Shown piece after piece: positions 42,255 through 51,686 of a DNA stretch of 64,000 nucleotides. Both the position numbers and the translations under genes were made by a program. Under the pieces are notes generated by a model. The model was not told the origin of the DNA. It did not search any database and saw only the letters and a program-made list of their open reading frames with translations. Within the stretch, counting starts at the first letter, position 1, and the number at the start of each line of letters is the position of its first letter. Source of the DNA: Verrucosispora sp. NA02020 (GTDB lineage: Bacteria > Actinomycetota > Actinomycetes > Mycobacteriales > Micromonosporaceae); NCBI RefSeq assembly GCF_013364215.1, contig NZ_CP054923.1, positions 4,898,001 through 4,962,000 of the forward strand. Reading direction: 5' to 3'.

Positions 42255-45083
42255 TCAGTCGGACGAGACGAGTGCCGCCTGAAGTTGGCCTCGCGAGGTG
42301 ATGTTCAGCTTGCGGTAGGCGTTGGTCAGGTGGATTTCGACAGTGCGGCGCGTGACGAAGAGTCGCTGGGCGATGTCGCGATTCGTGGCACCCGCTGCGG
42401 CCAAATGAGCGACACGGAGTTCCTGCGCGGTCAACGCCTCGGGCCCCGACAACGTGTGACGGCGTGGACGGGCACCGGCGGCCAGCAGTTCGTCGGTCGC
42501 CTGGCGGGTCAGCAACTGCGCCCCGCAGCGGCTGGCGTGATGCAGGGCCCGGCGCAGCGGCTCCTGCGCGGCACTGCGCTCGCCGTTGCGGCGCAGCGCG
42601 GCGCCGTACTCGAACAGGGCATGCGCGTGGTGGAGCGGGGCAGACGTGCTTTCGAGGATGGTCACAGCTTCCCGCAGCAGGGCGAGACGTTCCGCGCCCT
42701 TGGCGACCGCAGCCGCCGACCGCAGGGCAGTGCCGAGCGAGCGCGGGGATCTGAACCGTCGAGCCAGTTCGACTTCTTCGGCGGCCAGGGCGCAAGCCTG
42801 GGCGGTGTCACCCAACGCCAGGTGCGCCTGCACCTTCTCGAAGCGCCACCCCGCGAACGCCGGATTGGTGTACCCGGCGGCGGTGAGCGCATCGCCGCAG
42901 ACGGCCAGGTCGACGAGCGCGTCGGCCGGGCGGTGCTGATGGAGACGGAGCCGGGCTCTGGCGAGGTGGAAGAAGTGGGAGATCAGCCAGTTCAGCGGTA
43001 GGTGGGTTTCGAGACCGAACGTGGTGAGCACATCCTGGGCGGCGGCGGTCTCGCCGCAGGCGACCAGAGCGTCGACGAGCACTGCGGCGGCCAGGGGACG
43101 TTCCTCGGGTCTCTCCTGGTAGATCTCCAGTGCCGTCTGACCGTCGGCTTCGGCCTCCATGAGCCTGCCAGCGTCGATCGCGGTATGTGAACGCAGCACC
43201 GACAGATAGCCGAGCGTGGTGAGGTCACCGTCCTGTCTGGCAGCGTCGATGCCGGCATCGAGGAGCTGCAGCGCATCATCGTTCTGGCCACAGATGGCCA
43301 GCGCCGCGCTCGCCAGGTTGACCAGCAGGCCGAAGCCTCTGGCAGGTAAGGGACCCGTCGCGGCGACAGTGGCCATGCGGGTGACCTCGTCCGCAGTCCG
43401 GTCCCCGGTGGCAGCCGTGAGGAAGGCGAGAGTGGCGTACACCATCCGGTCCGTGTCGGCGGTGGCGGAGAGCCCGGATACTGCCTGTTCCAGTTGGTGA
43501 ATCCAGATGTGAGGCGGATCCATGGCGGTGAGGCCACCGAACGCGGCCGCAGCGAGGACGCGGATGGCGATCTCCGGACTGTCTCTCGCGGCGCTCTGTG
43601 CGTACTGCAGGAGGTGGCCGCCGTGATGGTGCTGCCCGGCGATCACCAGTTGGGTGCCGAGATCCACTGCCGTCTCGGCGGGGATGGCCGTGGTGTCGGG
43701 TGTGTTCAGGAGTGACTGTAGGCGGATCCCTGCGTCGCCGAGCCGGTTCGCTCGCACCAGGGCCCGGATCAGGTCGACGCTTACCGAGGTACGAACGGAT
43801 GGTGCGGGTGGCTCGATCATTGCCCGCTCCAGGAACCGGACCGCGTTCTCGATCGCGCTGCGGCCGGACGCGGCGTGTGCGGCGCTGTGCAGGGCGTCGG
43901 CGACCCACGGATCACAGGTCGGTTCGCAGGCGAGCAGATGGGGTGCGATGTGTTCCGGAGCCACCTGTTCGGTCGCCAGCAGCAGGGCTGCCGCCTTGTG
44001 CAGGTGGGCACGAAACGGTGCGCTGATGTCGGTGTAGACGGCGGTCCGAAGTAGGGGATGCACGAAGTCGAGGGGTAGCCCTGGCGCAAGGACGGCCTCG
44101 CGGACAAGAAGGTCGACGGTGTGTGCGGTCTGGTTCGCGTCCGTGTCCGGCCGCGTCGGTCCGGCGGCGATGTCGGCGAGCGTCGCGACCCGGTGCAGCG
44201 TGGCAGAGCTACCGAGCACGGCCACGGCCCTGGCCAGGTGCAGGGCCTGGGGTCCCATTGACGTGATGCGCGCCAGCACCGACCTGGTGATGAAGTCGGA
44301 TCGCAGGGCTCCCAGGTGGTGCACCTCGCTCGCTCGGGCGGCAACGCCTTTGACTCGTAGCGCGTTGATCGCCTCGGTGAGCAGAAACGGGTTGCCTCCG
44401 CTGACGGTCGCGCACGCCTCGCAGAAACTCTCGTCCGCGCCCGGCGACAAGGTGTCACGAACCAGCGCCGCGACGGCCTCACGGCCCAGCGGAGCCAGGG
44501 GCAGAATGTCCGCGCTGACGCCGCTCAGGACCTGTGCAGTGGGTGAGCGGTCGTGGCGCCAGGCGGGGCGGGTGGCGAGCAGCAGCAGGATCGGCAGGTG
44601 CGTCACCCGTCGCGAAAGATGAGAGAGGAACCGTAGCGACGCCTCGTCGGCCCAGTGGACATCGTCGACGACCAGCAGCAGTGGTCTCCGTTCGGCGAGG
44701 TTGGCACAAAGCCAGTGCAGAGCATGGACGACATCGCCCACCGACGTGTCCGGGGAACCAGGACGGCTGTCGAACACCACCGAGGCGAGCCGGGCTGCGC
44801 CGGTGAAGAGATCCGCGCGATCCGCCGGCGCGACAGCATGCAGGGCCGGTTCGAACAGTTGCCGTACGACTCCGAACGGCATGTCCTGTTCAAGTTCACC
44901 GCCGTGTGCGGTGAGCACCCCGACCTCTTGGCCTTGAGCGGTTCGGCACACCTCCGCAAGCAGCGCCGACTTGCCGATTCCGGGTGCGCCTTCGACGAGC
45001 ACGATCGCACCGGTTCCCGCGTCGAGCCCGGCAACGTGATCCCGGATCCGCAGTTGCTCGTGATCGCGTTCGAGCAGAGTCAC
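42255..45083 (-). CDS. LuxR-family regulator, large ATP-binding (LAL/MalT-like)
   Basis: About 942 residues. The N-terminal AAA/STAND ATPase has Walker A GAPGIGKSALLAEVC and Walker B LLLVVDDVHWADEASLRFL. A ~500-residue helical TPR-like middle follows, and the C-terminal LuxR HTH reads LTAQELRVAHLAAAGATNRDIAQRLFVTRRTVEIHLTNAYRKLNI. LAL proteins are often activators of secondary-metabolite clusters, but none adjoins it; its nearest neighbour upstream is a divergent secreted I36-type protein. GTG 45083 is the first good start; no strong ribosome site is seen. Confidence 0.93.
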   Translation of the reverse strand: MTLLERDHEQLRIRDHVAGLDAGTGAIVLVEGAPGIGKSALLAEVCRTAQGQEVGVLTAHGGELEQDMPFGVVRQLFEPALHAVAPADRADLFTGAARLASVVFDSRPGSPDTSVGDVVHALHWLCANLAERRPLLLVVDDVHWADEASLRFLSHLSRRVTHLPILLLLATRPAWRHDRSPTAQVLSGVSADILPLAPLGREAVAALVRDTLSPGADESFCEACATVSGGNPFLLTEAINALRVKGVAARASEVHHLGALRSDFITRSVLARITSMGPQALHLARAVAVLGSSATLHRVATLADIAAGPTRPDTDANQTAHTVDLLVREAVLAPGLPLDFVHPLLRTAVYTDISAPFRAHLHKAAALLLATEQVAPEHIAPHLLACEPTCDPWVADALHSAAHAASGRSAIENAVRFLERAMIEPPAPSVRTSVSVDLIRALVRANRLGDAGIRLQSLLNTPDTTAIPAETAVDLGTQLVIAGQHHHGGHLLQYAQSAARDSPEIAIRVLAAAAFGGLTAMDPPHIWIHQLEQAVSGLSATADTDRMVYATLAFLTAATGDRTADEVTRMATVAATGPLPARGFGLLVNLASAALAICGQNDDALQLLDAGIDAARQDGDLTTLGYLSVLRSHTAIDAGRLMEAEADGQTALEIYQERPEERPLAAAVLVDALVACGETAAAQDVLTTFGLETHLPLNWLISHFFHLARARLRLHQHRPADALVDLAVCGDALTAAGYTNPAFAGWRFEKVQAHLALGDTAQACALAAEEVELARRFRSPRSLGTALRSAAAVAKGAERLALLREAVTILESTSAPLHHAHALFEYGAALRRNGERSAAQEPLRRALHHASRCGAQLLTRQATDELLAAGARPRRHTLSGPEALTAQELRVAHLAAAGATNRDIAQRLFVTRRTVEIHLTNAYRKLNITSRGQLQAALVSSD

Positions 45084-45331
45084 GAGTCAGACAGAACGAC
45101 CGCAGCTTCGCGCTCTCCGGGGTGTCTCGGCCGCACGAATCGCTCGACGGAGATAAATCCTTCGGTGGGTACCGTGATGCCACCTCGGCGCGTCTCCGCA
45201 GATCCTTGGTTCATGGCACAAGAGGTTAACCGAAGGCGGCAATGATCCGAAGTGGATGTTCCGCTAATGATCGATTGGGCCAGCCACGGCAACCCCCGAC
45301 TCTGCCGCCGTCTAGGCCGAAAGGACGAAGA

Positions 45332-45751
45332 ATGCGCAGAACCAGAGCCACCATCGCCCGCGCCATGGTCCTCATCCTCGGAGGCGTGTCGCTATTCGCG
45401 GCGCTCACCCCGACCGCCGCCTCGGCAGCCACTCCCAGGAACGGCATCTGCGAACCCGGCGAGATCTGCTTCTACTGGGGCCTCGGAAAGACGGGGTCGC
45501 TCTCCGACTTCACCGGATCGCTCGCGAACTACGGCGCGACCCAACCCAGCTGCTACGACTTCAAATCGCCGGGCCTCGGGCAGGGCCAGTGCCTGAAGAA
45601 CAACGCCGCCTCGGCGTGGAACCGTAGTGGCCGCACTGTCCGCGTCTACTACAACAGCAACTACGCCGGCTCGTACGACGACGTGGCCGCCGGTGCGCTG
45701 CGGAACCTGAGCAACACCCTCCTCGACAACGCCTCACACAAGTTCCTCTGA
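45332..45751 (+). CDS. Secreted peptidase inhibitor family I36-like protein
   Basis: About 139 residues. The signal peptide (RARAMVLILGGVSLFAALTPTAASAA-type, cleavage near residue 33) is followed by a Cys-containing beta-gamma-crystallin-like domain: GICEPGEICFYWGLGKTGSLSDFTGS and VYYNSNYAGSYDDVAAGALRNLSNTLLDNASHKFL. This matches the I36/SMPI-like family of Streptomyces metalloproteinase inhibitors. Likely extracellular. ATG 45332 has AAAGGACGAAG. Strong terminator downstream. Confidence 0.9.
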   Translation: MRRTRATIARAMVLILGGVSLFAALTPTAASAATPRNGICEPGEICFYWGLGKTGSLSDFTGSLANYGATQPSCYDFKSPGLGQGQCLKNNAASAWNRSGRTVRVYYNSNYAGSYDDVAAGALRNLSNTLLDNASHKFL

Positions 45752-45772
45752 GCCCCAGCCAACCCGCTCAGC

Positions 45773-45804
45773 GTTCGGCGCCGGAGCCTCTTCCGGCGCC
45801 GAAC
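45773..45804 (+). terminator. Strong hairpin terminator after the I36-like gene
   Basis: Perfect 13-bp stem gttcggcgccgga/tccggcgccgaac with a 6-nt loop, 21 nt after the stop codon. Confidence 0.85.
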
Positions 45805-45891
45805 GGGCACACCCATCGTGGAACATCCACCAGTGCCCGATGACCAACCTTCACGCACGCAAGGAATCTCCGACCCGGAGAGGAGTTCGCC

Positions 45892-48621
45892 GTGGTGCCC
45901 TTCGGCGATGCGCTGCTCGGCTGGCTCGTCTCGGCTGCCGGCACAGAAATGTTCCGTCGACTGCGTGGCGACCGCGTCAAGCCGGCCATGCGGATGGTCG
46001 TGGCGGACGCTGTCGACACGACCCTCATCGAGATCATCGGAAAGAATACCCAGCGCGCACAGGGTCCAGCGCGGGAATTGCGCCGCGCGCTATTGAGCCG
46101 TCGTGACGGTATCAGCGTGATCCAGGTGAGCGATCGTGCGGAACTGGCGACGGCGCTGCGCAAATGGCTCGACGTCACCGCCGGCCGGGGACCCGAGCAG
46201 GGCTGGCCCGCGACGCCGGAAGTCGTCGCGGAGTGTCTGGCTCGTAACATCGTCGCGGGAATTCACGGAAACGCACGTGCCGGCGGTGTTCTCGCGCCGC
46301 TGTCGGAGTGGTTGTGGCGCAACGAGGCCGTCGAGATCCTGGGCCACATCAGGTACAAGGTGGACCAGATGCCGCTTCCAGATCGTTCCCGCGGTCACCT
46401 GCCTGGGCAGATGCCGGACTTCACCGGCCGCAGCCGGGCCGTCGAGGAACTGTCCGAGAGACTGGCCGCGCACGATCCCTCTGGCACCGTCGTCTCGATC
46501 AGTTCGGTGACCGGAATGGCCGGCGTGGGCAAGACAGCCCTTGCGCTGCACGTCGCGCACCGCTTCGCGGCGAGGTATCCGGACGGCCAGTTCTTCATAG
46601 ACCTCCACGGTTACACACCCGGCCTGCCTCCGGTCACCCCGCTCGTGGCGCTGGAACAGTTGCTCGACCAGGCCGGTGTGCCCAGCCACAGCATCCCCCC
46701 TGACCTGGAGCGTCGGCAGGCTCGCTGGCGGGTCCGGATGGCCGGACGGACGGCGCTGGTCGTGCTCGACAACGCGCTGAACGCCGCACAGGTCGCGCCG
46801 CTGCTCCCGATGTCACCGGGCAGCCCTGTGATCATCACGAGCCGCAGCCGGTCCGTCGCACCATTCGGTACCCGGCCGCTGTGGCTGGACGTCATGACAC
46901 CGCAGGAGTCCGCCTCCCTTCTGGTGCGGCTGGTCGGCGCCGACCGCTGTCAGGATGTGGCACGGGTGGCGAGGGTGACGGACCTGGCGGGTCACCTTCC
47001 GCTCGCCGTCACGGTCGTCGCCGGCCGGATGAACAGCGACCCGACACTCGAACTGGCCGACGTGCTTACCGATCTGGCCGACACGAACCGCCGGCTTGGC
47101 GAGAGCGATGCGGAGTACGCGGGTACACGAACGAGCTTCGAGGTCTCGATCGACCGGCTCGACGAGGTGACGCTCCACGCGTTTCGGCTCGTTGGTGTCC
47201 ATCCCGGCCCCACGATCGGTGTCGAGCAGTTCGCCGCCCTGCTCGACCGCCCCCCAGGGCAGGCATCTCAGCTCCTGCGAGACCTCGGTGACCGCAACCT
47301 CGTCAGGCCCACGCGAAGATCCGGCAGCAGGCGCTGTTACGAGCAACACGACCTGCTTCGCGACTACGCCCGGGACCAAGCGGGCAGCTCGCTTTCGCCG
47401 GCGTACCGCACGGCGGCGCTCCACCGCCTCACGACGTGGTACCTCGCTACGCTCGACACGGCCGTGCGGCACTGGTACGCGACCGCGTCGACCAGCGTCG
47501 ATGACGCGCCGGGTCGGTTGAGACTCGACAGTCCGGACGACACCCGCGCCTGGCTCGTCGCCGAAGAGGACAATCTCATCGCACTCACCGCCATCACCGG
47601 GGACCGGGACGCCGCCACGCTGGGAACTCTCGCGGCCCGCCGGCTGTACCTGCTGGACCATCACGTCGCCGCCAATCGTCTTGCGCAACGCAGCAGGGAG
47701 ACCTTCCAGTTACTTGGTGACCGTGGTGGCGCCGCCCGTGCCCAACGGATTCTCGCCGACGTCGCCCGGGCCACCGGCGATTTCCCCGCCGCCTCCCGGC
47801 TCTCGTCCGGTGCGGTGCTGGTCAGTCGGGAGGTCGGCGACCACCTCGGCGAGGCGCTCGCCCGACAGAGCCTGGGCGACGTACTGCGACTGCGCGGCAG
47901 CCTCGCCGAGTCGCGACAGCAGTTCGAGCGCTCGGTGGAGATCTGCCGGGAGATCCACGAGCAGCGTGGTGAAGGCCACGCTCTGCGTGGACTCGGCGAC
48001 GCCTTCGTCGCCGTAGGTCAGTTCACGACAGCGGCGCAGCACTACACGCGCGGCGCCCAGCTAATGATCGACTATGGGGAGCAGTTGGGCGCCAACCACA
48101 TTCGGCGTGGCCTCGGTGACGTCGCGGTCGGCCACGGAGATCTCGTCACCGCCGCCGAGCTGTACCGGTCGGCGTTCCAGACGTACCAGGAACTCGCCGA
48201 CCGGTACGCCGAGGCACGGACCCTTCGTGACATGGGCGACCTCGTCCTGCTGCTCCACCAGCAGACCGTTGCCGAACAGCACCACACCCGGGCGTTGACG
48301 ATCTGCCAGGAGATCGGCGACCGACTCGGCGAGGCTCACGCGCTACGCGGACTCGGCGACGTCGCTGCCGGCATGCAGCACTGGGACGACGCAGAGCGAC
48401 ACTACGCGGCATCGGCCGCACTCGCCGAACGACTCCACGACCTCGTCGGCCTGTCCCGTGCGTGCTGGGGACTGGGGCAGGTCGAGGTGGCCCGACAGCG
48501 GCCCGATCAGGCACGCAAGCTGTGGAGCCGCGCATTGCTCGGCCTGGAGCGGACCGGCTCCCCCTTGGCCGCACGTGTCAGGGAGGCGCTGCACGACCTG
48601 CCGTCGTCGGACCCACCATGA
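45892..48621 (+). CDS. STAND (NB-ARC) ATPase with TPR repeats
   Basis: About 909 residues. The N-terminal ~175 residues form a helical domain of unknown type (GDALLGWLVSAAGTEMFRRLRGD). The NB-ARC core has Walker A GMAGVGKTALALHVA (residues 208-216 and on), LVVLDNALNAAQVAPLLPMSPGSPVIITSRSR (Walker B, sensor) and DLAGHLPLAVTVVAGRM. A winged-helix segment with YEQHDLLRDYARD follows. The C-terminal ~290 residues carry about seven TPR-like repeats of the form GEALARQSLGDVLRLRGSL / GEGHALRGLGDAFVAVGQF. No HTH is seen, unlike the SARP/AfsR regulators that share this core. Could be a signalling or defence STAND protein. GTG 45892 has GGAGAGGAG upstream. Confidence 0.88.
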   Translation: MVPFGDALLGWLVSAAGTEMFRRLRGDRVKPAMRMVVADAVDTTLIEIIGKNTQRAQGPARELRRALLSRRDGISVIQVSDRAELATALRKWLDVTAGRGPEQGWPATPEVVAECLARNIVAGIHGNARAGGVLAPLSEWLWRNEAVEILGHIRYKVDQMPLPDRSRGHLPGQMPDFTGRSRAVEELSERLAAHDPSGTVVSISSVTGMAGVGKTALALHVAHRFAARYPDGQFFIDLHGYTPGLPPVTPLVALEQLLDQAGVPSHSIPPDLERRQARWRVRMAGRTALVVLDNALNAAQVAPLLPMSPGSPVIITSRSRSVAPFGTRPLWLDVMTPQESASLLVRLVGADRCQDVARVARVTDLAGHLPLAVTVVAGRMNSDPTLELADVLTDLADTNRRLGESDAEYAGTRTSFEVSIDRLDEVTLHAFRLVGVHPGPTIGVEQFAALLDRPPGQASQLLRDLGDRNLVRPTRRSGSRRCYEQHDLLRDYARDQAGSSLSPAYRTAALHRLTTWYLATLDTAVRHWYATASTSVDDAPGRLRLDSPDDTRAWLVAEEDNLIALTAITGDRDAATLGTLAARRLYLLDHHVAANRLAQRSRETFQLLGDRGGAARAQRILADVARATGDFPAASRLSSGAVLVSREVGDHLGEALARQSLGDVLRLRGSLAESRQQFERSVEICREIHEQRGEGHALRGLGDAFVAVGQFTTAAQHYTRGAQLMIDYGEQLGANHIRRGLGDVAVGHGDLVTAAELYRSAFQTYQELADRYAEARTLRDMGDLVLLLHQQTVAEQHHTRALTICQEIGDRLGEAHALRGLGDVAAGMQHWDDAERHYAASAALAERLHDLVGLSRACWGLGQVEVARQRPDQARKLWSRALLGLERTGSPLAARVREALHDLPSSDPP

Positions 48622-48698
48622 CGGTCGGTCCACCGCCGATGGAGCGGTCCTGACGCGCCCGCGGATCCGTCAGCATCAAACCCGGCAGGCGTCCGTCC

Positions 48699-49067
48699 TC
48701 ACGCGTCCTTGACCGCCTTCTCGTACGACTCAGCGATCACCGCCCAGTTCGTGGAACGCGCCGCATGATGGGTCGCCCTCAAACCGATGTACATGAACTG
48801 CACGACAAGCGGCGTGCCAAAGCACAGAAGGGCGCCGAGGACCTGGCCGAAGGTCAGCGCGCCCGGGAGGCGAGGCGCCGAGGCACCGACCGAAATCGCG
48901 ATGATCGCGGTCAGCAGGGAACCGTATTTGAGGACGGTCTCCCCCATGTTCTGCCGGTTCGCGAAGGACGCGGACACCAACCGAGCCCGACTCGCCAACC
49001 GCCTCAGGTCGTCAGGGTTCTTCACGTCGTCAGGCTCCGGAAACCTGATCATCTTCACGTCGCCCAT
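48699..49067 (-). CDS. Small two-helix membrane protein
   Basis: About 122 residues: a charged N-terminus (FPEPDDVKNPDDLRRLASRARLVSASFANRQ), then two helices (YGSLLTAIIAISVGASA and LTFGQVLGALLCFGTPLVVQFMYIGL) and a cytosolic C-terminal helix (STNWAVIAESYEKAVKDA). No family recognised. ATG 49067 or 49052 may start it. Confidence 0.65.
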   Translation of the reverse strand: MGDVKMIRFPEPDDVKNPDDLRRLASRARLVSASFANRQNMGETVLKYGSLLTAIIAISVGASAPRLPGALTFGQVLGALLCFGTPLVVQFMYIGLRATHHAARSTNWAVIAESYEKAVKDA

Positions 49068-49355
49068 GCCCCGGCCCGTCCGAACTCGAACCGCGAGCAG
49101 ATCCCAGCGATTCGGCTCACTACTTGGCGTACGAACGGCTTGGCAGCGGGAGAACGCCGTCAGCGGAACGGCGATGACTGACCGGACCTGGTCGCCGCCA
49201 CTCTGCCGTACGGGGGATCCGACACCTCCGCGAGCAGTCTTTCTCAAGAGGGAGCCTTCCGTGCACACCAGCGATGCCCACAGGACGAGTGGGCAGTGGA
49301 TGCTATTTACCGCTGAATAGCGGCTGACCTCCACTGTCGCTGATCTGACATACGG

Positions 49356-49748
49356 TCAGCTTTCGGCGGCCGGGTCGGCGGTCGACTGCGTCGGCCAGAA
49401 GGGCCACTCCTCGAACGCGACGCAGCGACCGTCCTCGGCGAAACGCATGATCCACAGATCGCGGTACTCCTGGGGGACCCGGTCGCCGTAGCGGACCTCC
49501 AGCCGCGCCACCGCGGTGTCGCCCTCCACGGCGACGATCTCACTGGTCATGTGGAACACCTCGTCGGAGCCGGTCCGCTCGTCCTCCCACATCGCCGCGA
49601 TGGCCTCCAGGCCGATGACCGGTGTCCGGTACGGTCCCTGCTGGTAGCTCGCCTGCGGCGTGAAGATCGTCGCGAGTACGTCCGTCCCCGGCGTCCGCCA
49701 CGCCTGTTCGTAGGCCGCGAGCCAGCCGGTCACCTGTTTCCTGTCCAC
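49356..49748 (-). CDS. SnoaL-like (NTF2-fold) protein
   Basis: About 130 residues: VTGWLAAYEQAWRTPGTDVLATIFTPQASYQQGPYRTPVIGLEAIAAMWEDER and a beta-rich C-terminus VARLEVRYGDRVPQEYRDLWIMRFAEDGRCVAFEEWPFWP. The pattern fits the SnoaL-like polyketide-cyclase/isomerase fold; the activity is unknown. GTG 49748 is the start. Confidence 0.87.
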   Translation of the reverse strand: MDRKQVTGWLAAYEQAWRTPGTDVLATIFTPQASYQQGPYRTPVIGLEAIAAMWEDERTGSDEVFHMTSEIVAVEGDTAVARLEVRYGDRVPQEYRDLWIMRFAEDGRCVAFEEWPFWPTQSTADPAAES

Positions 49749-49817
49749 GGATGCCAGCTTGCCACTCGACCGGGCGGCCGACGGTGATGTTCGGTCACAC
49801 CGTGACAGCGGTGGGGC

Positions 49818-50324
49818 TCATCGCGCTCGGACGCGTCGGCGAACCCGCGAGACGATCCACCGCAACAGTCGAACCCACCTCGACCACCGGTGCGCAGCGT
49901 CGACCGGGGTACCGGTGAACAGTGCCGCCCTGTCCAGGCTGTCGGTCATCAGCGCCGCGTGCAGCGGCCGGTAGATCAGCGGGTACGTCAGGGCGGCGGG
50001 CCAGCGCATCCGCGCCACCAGTGAATGCCGGAGAACGCATTCGTCGCCGGCCGCCGGGATCAGCTCGTACTCGTGGAAGCCGTCGAAACCACGCGGCGCG
50101 GTGAAGCGGAACCGGATGCGCTGTCCCGGCTCGTACTGCTCGACCCGGTATCTGATCGGCCCGTGACCGCCGACCGCGCCGACGCCCAGCGGGCGGTCGA
50201 AGCGCATCGCCGGCCACCGTCCGGTGGGCCACAGTTCGTCGTGCGGGCCGGCGAGCGACTCGATCAACGGGCGGCAGCCCTGGACGGGCTGGAGCAGTCG
50301 ACGTTCGTGCACGTCGCGGACCAT
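49818..50324 (-). CDS. SRPBCC family protein (polyketide cyclase/dehydrase-like)
   Basis: About 168 residues. The START-like pocket is suggested by YRVEQYEPGQRIRFRFTAPRGFDGFHEYELIPAAGDECVLRHSLVARM, with a long basic C-terminal helix (RWVRLLRWIVSRVRRRVRAR). ATG 50324 has GGAGTTCGG. It is divergent from a TetR gene and shares an operator that overlaps both -10 boxes, so it is probably the main target of that repressor. Confidence 0.85.
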   Translation of the reverse strand: MVRDVHERRLLQPVQGCRPLIESLAGPHDELWPTGRWPAMRFDRPLGVGAVGGHGPIRYRVEQYEPGQRIRFRFTAPRGFDGFHEYELIPAAGDECVLRHSLVARMRWPAALTYPLIYRPLHAALMTDSLDRAALFTGTPVDAAHRWSRWVRLLRWIVSRVRRRVRAR

Positions 50325-50338
50325 CCGAACTCCGTACT

Positions 50339-50375
50339 AGAGAATGTTCGCTAGTTCAAGCAGCGAGTATTCTCT
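50339..50375. promoter_or_regulatory. Inverted-repeat operator shared by SRPBCC and TetR genes
   Basis: Arms agagaatgttcgct (50339-50352) and agcgagtattctct (50362-50375) match at 12 of 14 positions around a 9-nt centre. The right arm contains the TATTCT -10 box of the TetR gene, and the left arm contains CATTCT for the opposite gene. Confidence 0.75.
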
Positions 50376-50380
50376 ACTTC

Positions 50381-51001
50381 GTGCCACAGCCGGTCAAGTA
50401 CTCCACCGACGTCCTGCTCGACGCCGTACGCGTACTGCTGCTCGACGGTGGTCCGGCCGCCGCCTCCGCTCGCGCCGTCTGCCTGGCCACCGGCGCCTCC
50501 AGCGGCACCGTCTATCACCGCTTCCCCACCCGGGACGACCTGGTCGCCGCCGCCTGGCTACGCGCCCAGGACCGGTTCCTGGACGCCTACCTCGGCGCAC
50601 TGTCGCTGCCCGACACCGACCACGCCGTCGACGCCGCCGCCACGGTGCTCACCTGGAGTCGCACCCACCCCGAGGACGCCACGCTCCTCCTCCGACTCGC
50701 CCTGCGTGACCTGCTGCACCGGGACCTGTCCGCCCCACTGCAACGGCGGGCCGAGACCAACCAGCGGGCCCTGCACGAAAAGCTGACCGCACTGGCCACC
50801 CACACCGGCCAGCCACTGGCCGACGTGCTCCTCGCCGTCGTCGACCTGCCCTACACCGTCGTCCGGCGAGTACTACAGACCGGAAACGTCCCGACCGACG
50901 ACGACGTCGCCGCCGTCCGCCGCGCGGCCACCGCCCTTCTCGCCCCGCACCCGGGCGTACGCGAGAAAAACCCGGCGCGGCCCGACCCGGACAGCCGATA
51001 G
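50381..51001 (+). CDS. TetR-family transcriptional regulator
   Basis: About 206 residues. HTH: VLLDAVRVLLLDGGPAAASARAVCLATGASSGTVYHRFPTRDDLVAAAWL. The C-terminal ligand domain is helical, with LLRLALRDLLHRDLSAPLQRRAETNQRALHEKL. GTG 50381 lies 7 nt after TATTCT, so the transcript is probably leaderless. It should bind the inverted repeat at 50339-50375 and repress itself and the divergent SRPBCC gene. Confidence 0.92.
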   Translation: MPQPVKYSTDVLLDAVRVLLLDGGPAAASARAVCLATGASSGTVYHRFPTRDDLVAAAWLRAQDRFLDAYLGALSLPDTDHAVDAAATVLTWSRTHPEDATLLLRLALRDLLHRDLSAPLQRRAETNQRALHEKLTALATHTGQPLADVLLAVVDLPYTVVRRVLQTGNVPTDDDVAAVRRAATALLAPHPGVREKNPARPDPDSR

Positions 51002-51004
51002 ATT
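50999..51004 (+). promoter_or_regulatory. -10 box TAGATT overlapping the TetR stop
   Basis: TAGATT starts with the TAG stop of the TetR gene and ends 7 nt before ATG 51012. Confidence 0.45.
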
Positions 51005-51011
51005 GCAGCCC

Positions 51012-51686
51012 ATGGGCAGAATCCTCTCTGTCAACCTGGCCGTGCCGGAGCGAAGCACCGCCAAACGGGTCGGCATCACGGGCATCAACAAACAGCCGAT
51101 CGACGGCCCCGTGGCGGTCCGCGCACCCGGCCCGAAGACCACCGGGCTGCACAGTGGACTGGTCGGTGACCAGATCTTCGACATCGAGCACCACGGCGGT
51201 GACGACCAGGCGGTGTACGCGTACGCCCGCGAGGACTACGACTGGTGGGAAGCCCGACTCGGCCGGGAGCTGCCCGGCGGAGTCTTCGGCGAGAACCTCA
51301 CGACGGTCGACGTCGACGTGAACGGCGCGGTGATCGGCGAGAGATGGACCATCGGCGACGACCTCGTGCTGCAACCGACCTTCGGTCGCATCCCGTGCGT
51401 CACGTTCCAGGCCAAGATGGCCGAGCCCCACTGGCTCAAGACGTTCACCCGTGAGAACCGCCCCGGCGCCTACCTGCGCGTCCTGGCGCCCGGCGAGATC
51501 CGTGCCGGAGATGCGGTCACCGTGACGGACCGGCCGGCCCACGGCGTGACGATCGCGGACGCCTTCCGCGCCTACATGACCGCACCGGAACTCGTGCCCA
51601 CGCTGCTGGCGATCGACGGTCTGCCCGACGACCTGCGGGAGGTGCTCGGCAGCCGTGTGTCAGCATCACGTCCATGTCTGAGCTGA
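51012..51686 (+). CDS. MOSC domain protein (YiiM-like)
   Basis: About 224 residues. MOSC core: GLVGDQIFDIEHHGGDDQAVYAYAREDYDWWEARLGRELPGGVFGENLTT and FGRIPCVTFQAKMAEPHWLKTFTRENRPGAYLRVLAPGEI, with the conserved Cys (sulfur carrier) in IPCVTF. The C-terminal ~50 residues form the helical 3-alpha extension. YiiM-type proteins reduce N-hydroxylated bases using molybdenum cofactor. The 3' end overlaps the GNAT gene by 13 bp. Confidence 0.92.
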   Translation: MGRILSVNLAVPERSTAKRVGITGINKQPIDGPVAVRAPGPKTTGLHSGLVGDQIFDIEHHGGDDQAVYAYAREDYDWWEARLGRELPGGVFGENLTTVDVDVNGAVIGERWTIGDDLVLQPTFGRIPCVTFQAKMAEPHWLKTFTRENRPGAYLRVLAPGEIRAGDAVTVTDRPAHGVTIADAFRAYMTAPELVPTLLAIDGLPDDLREVLGSRVSASRPCLS

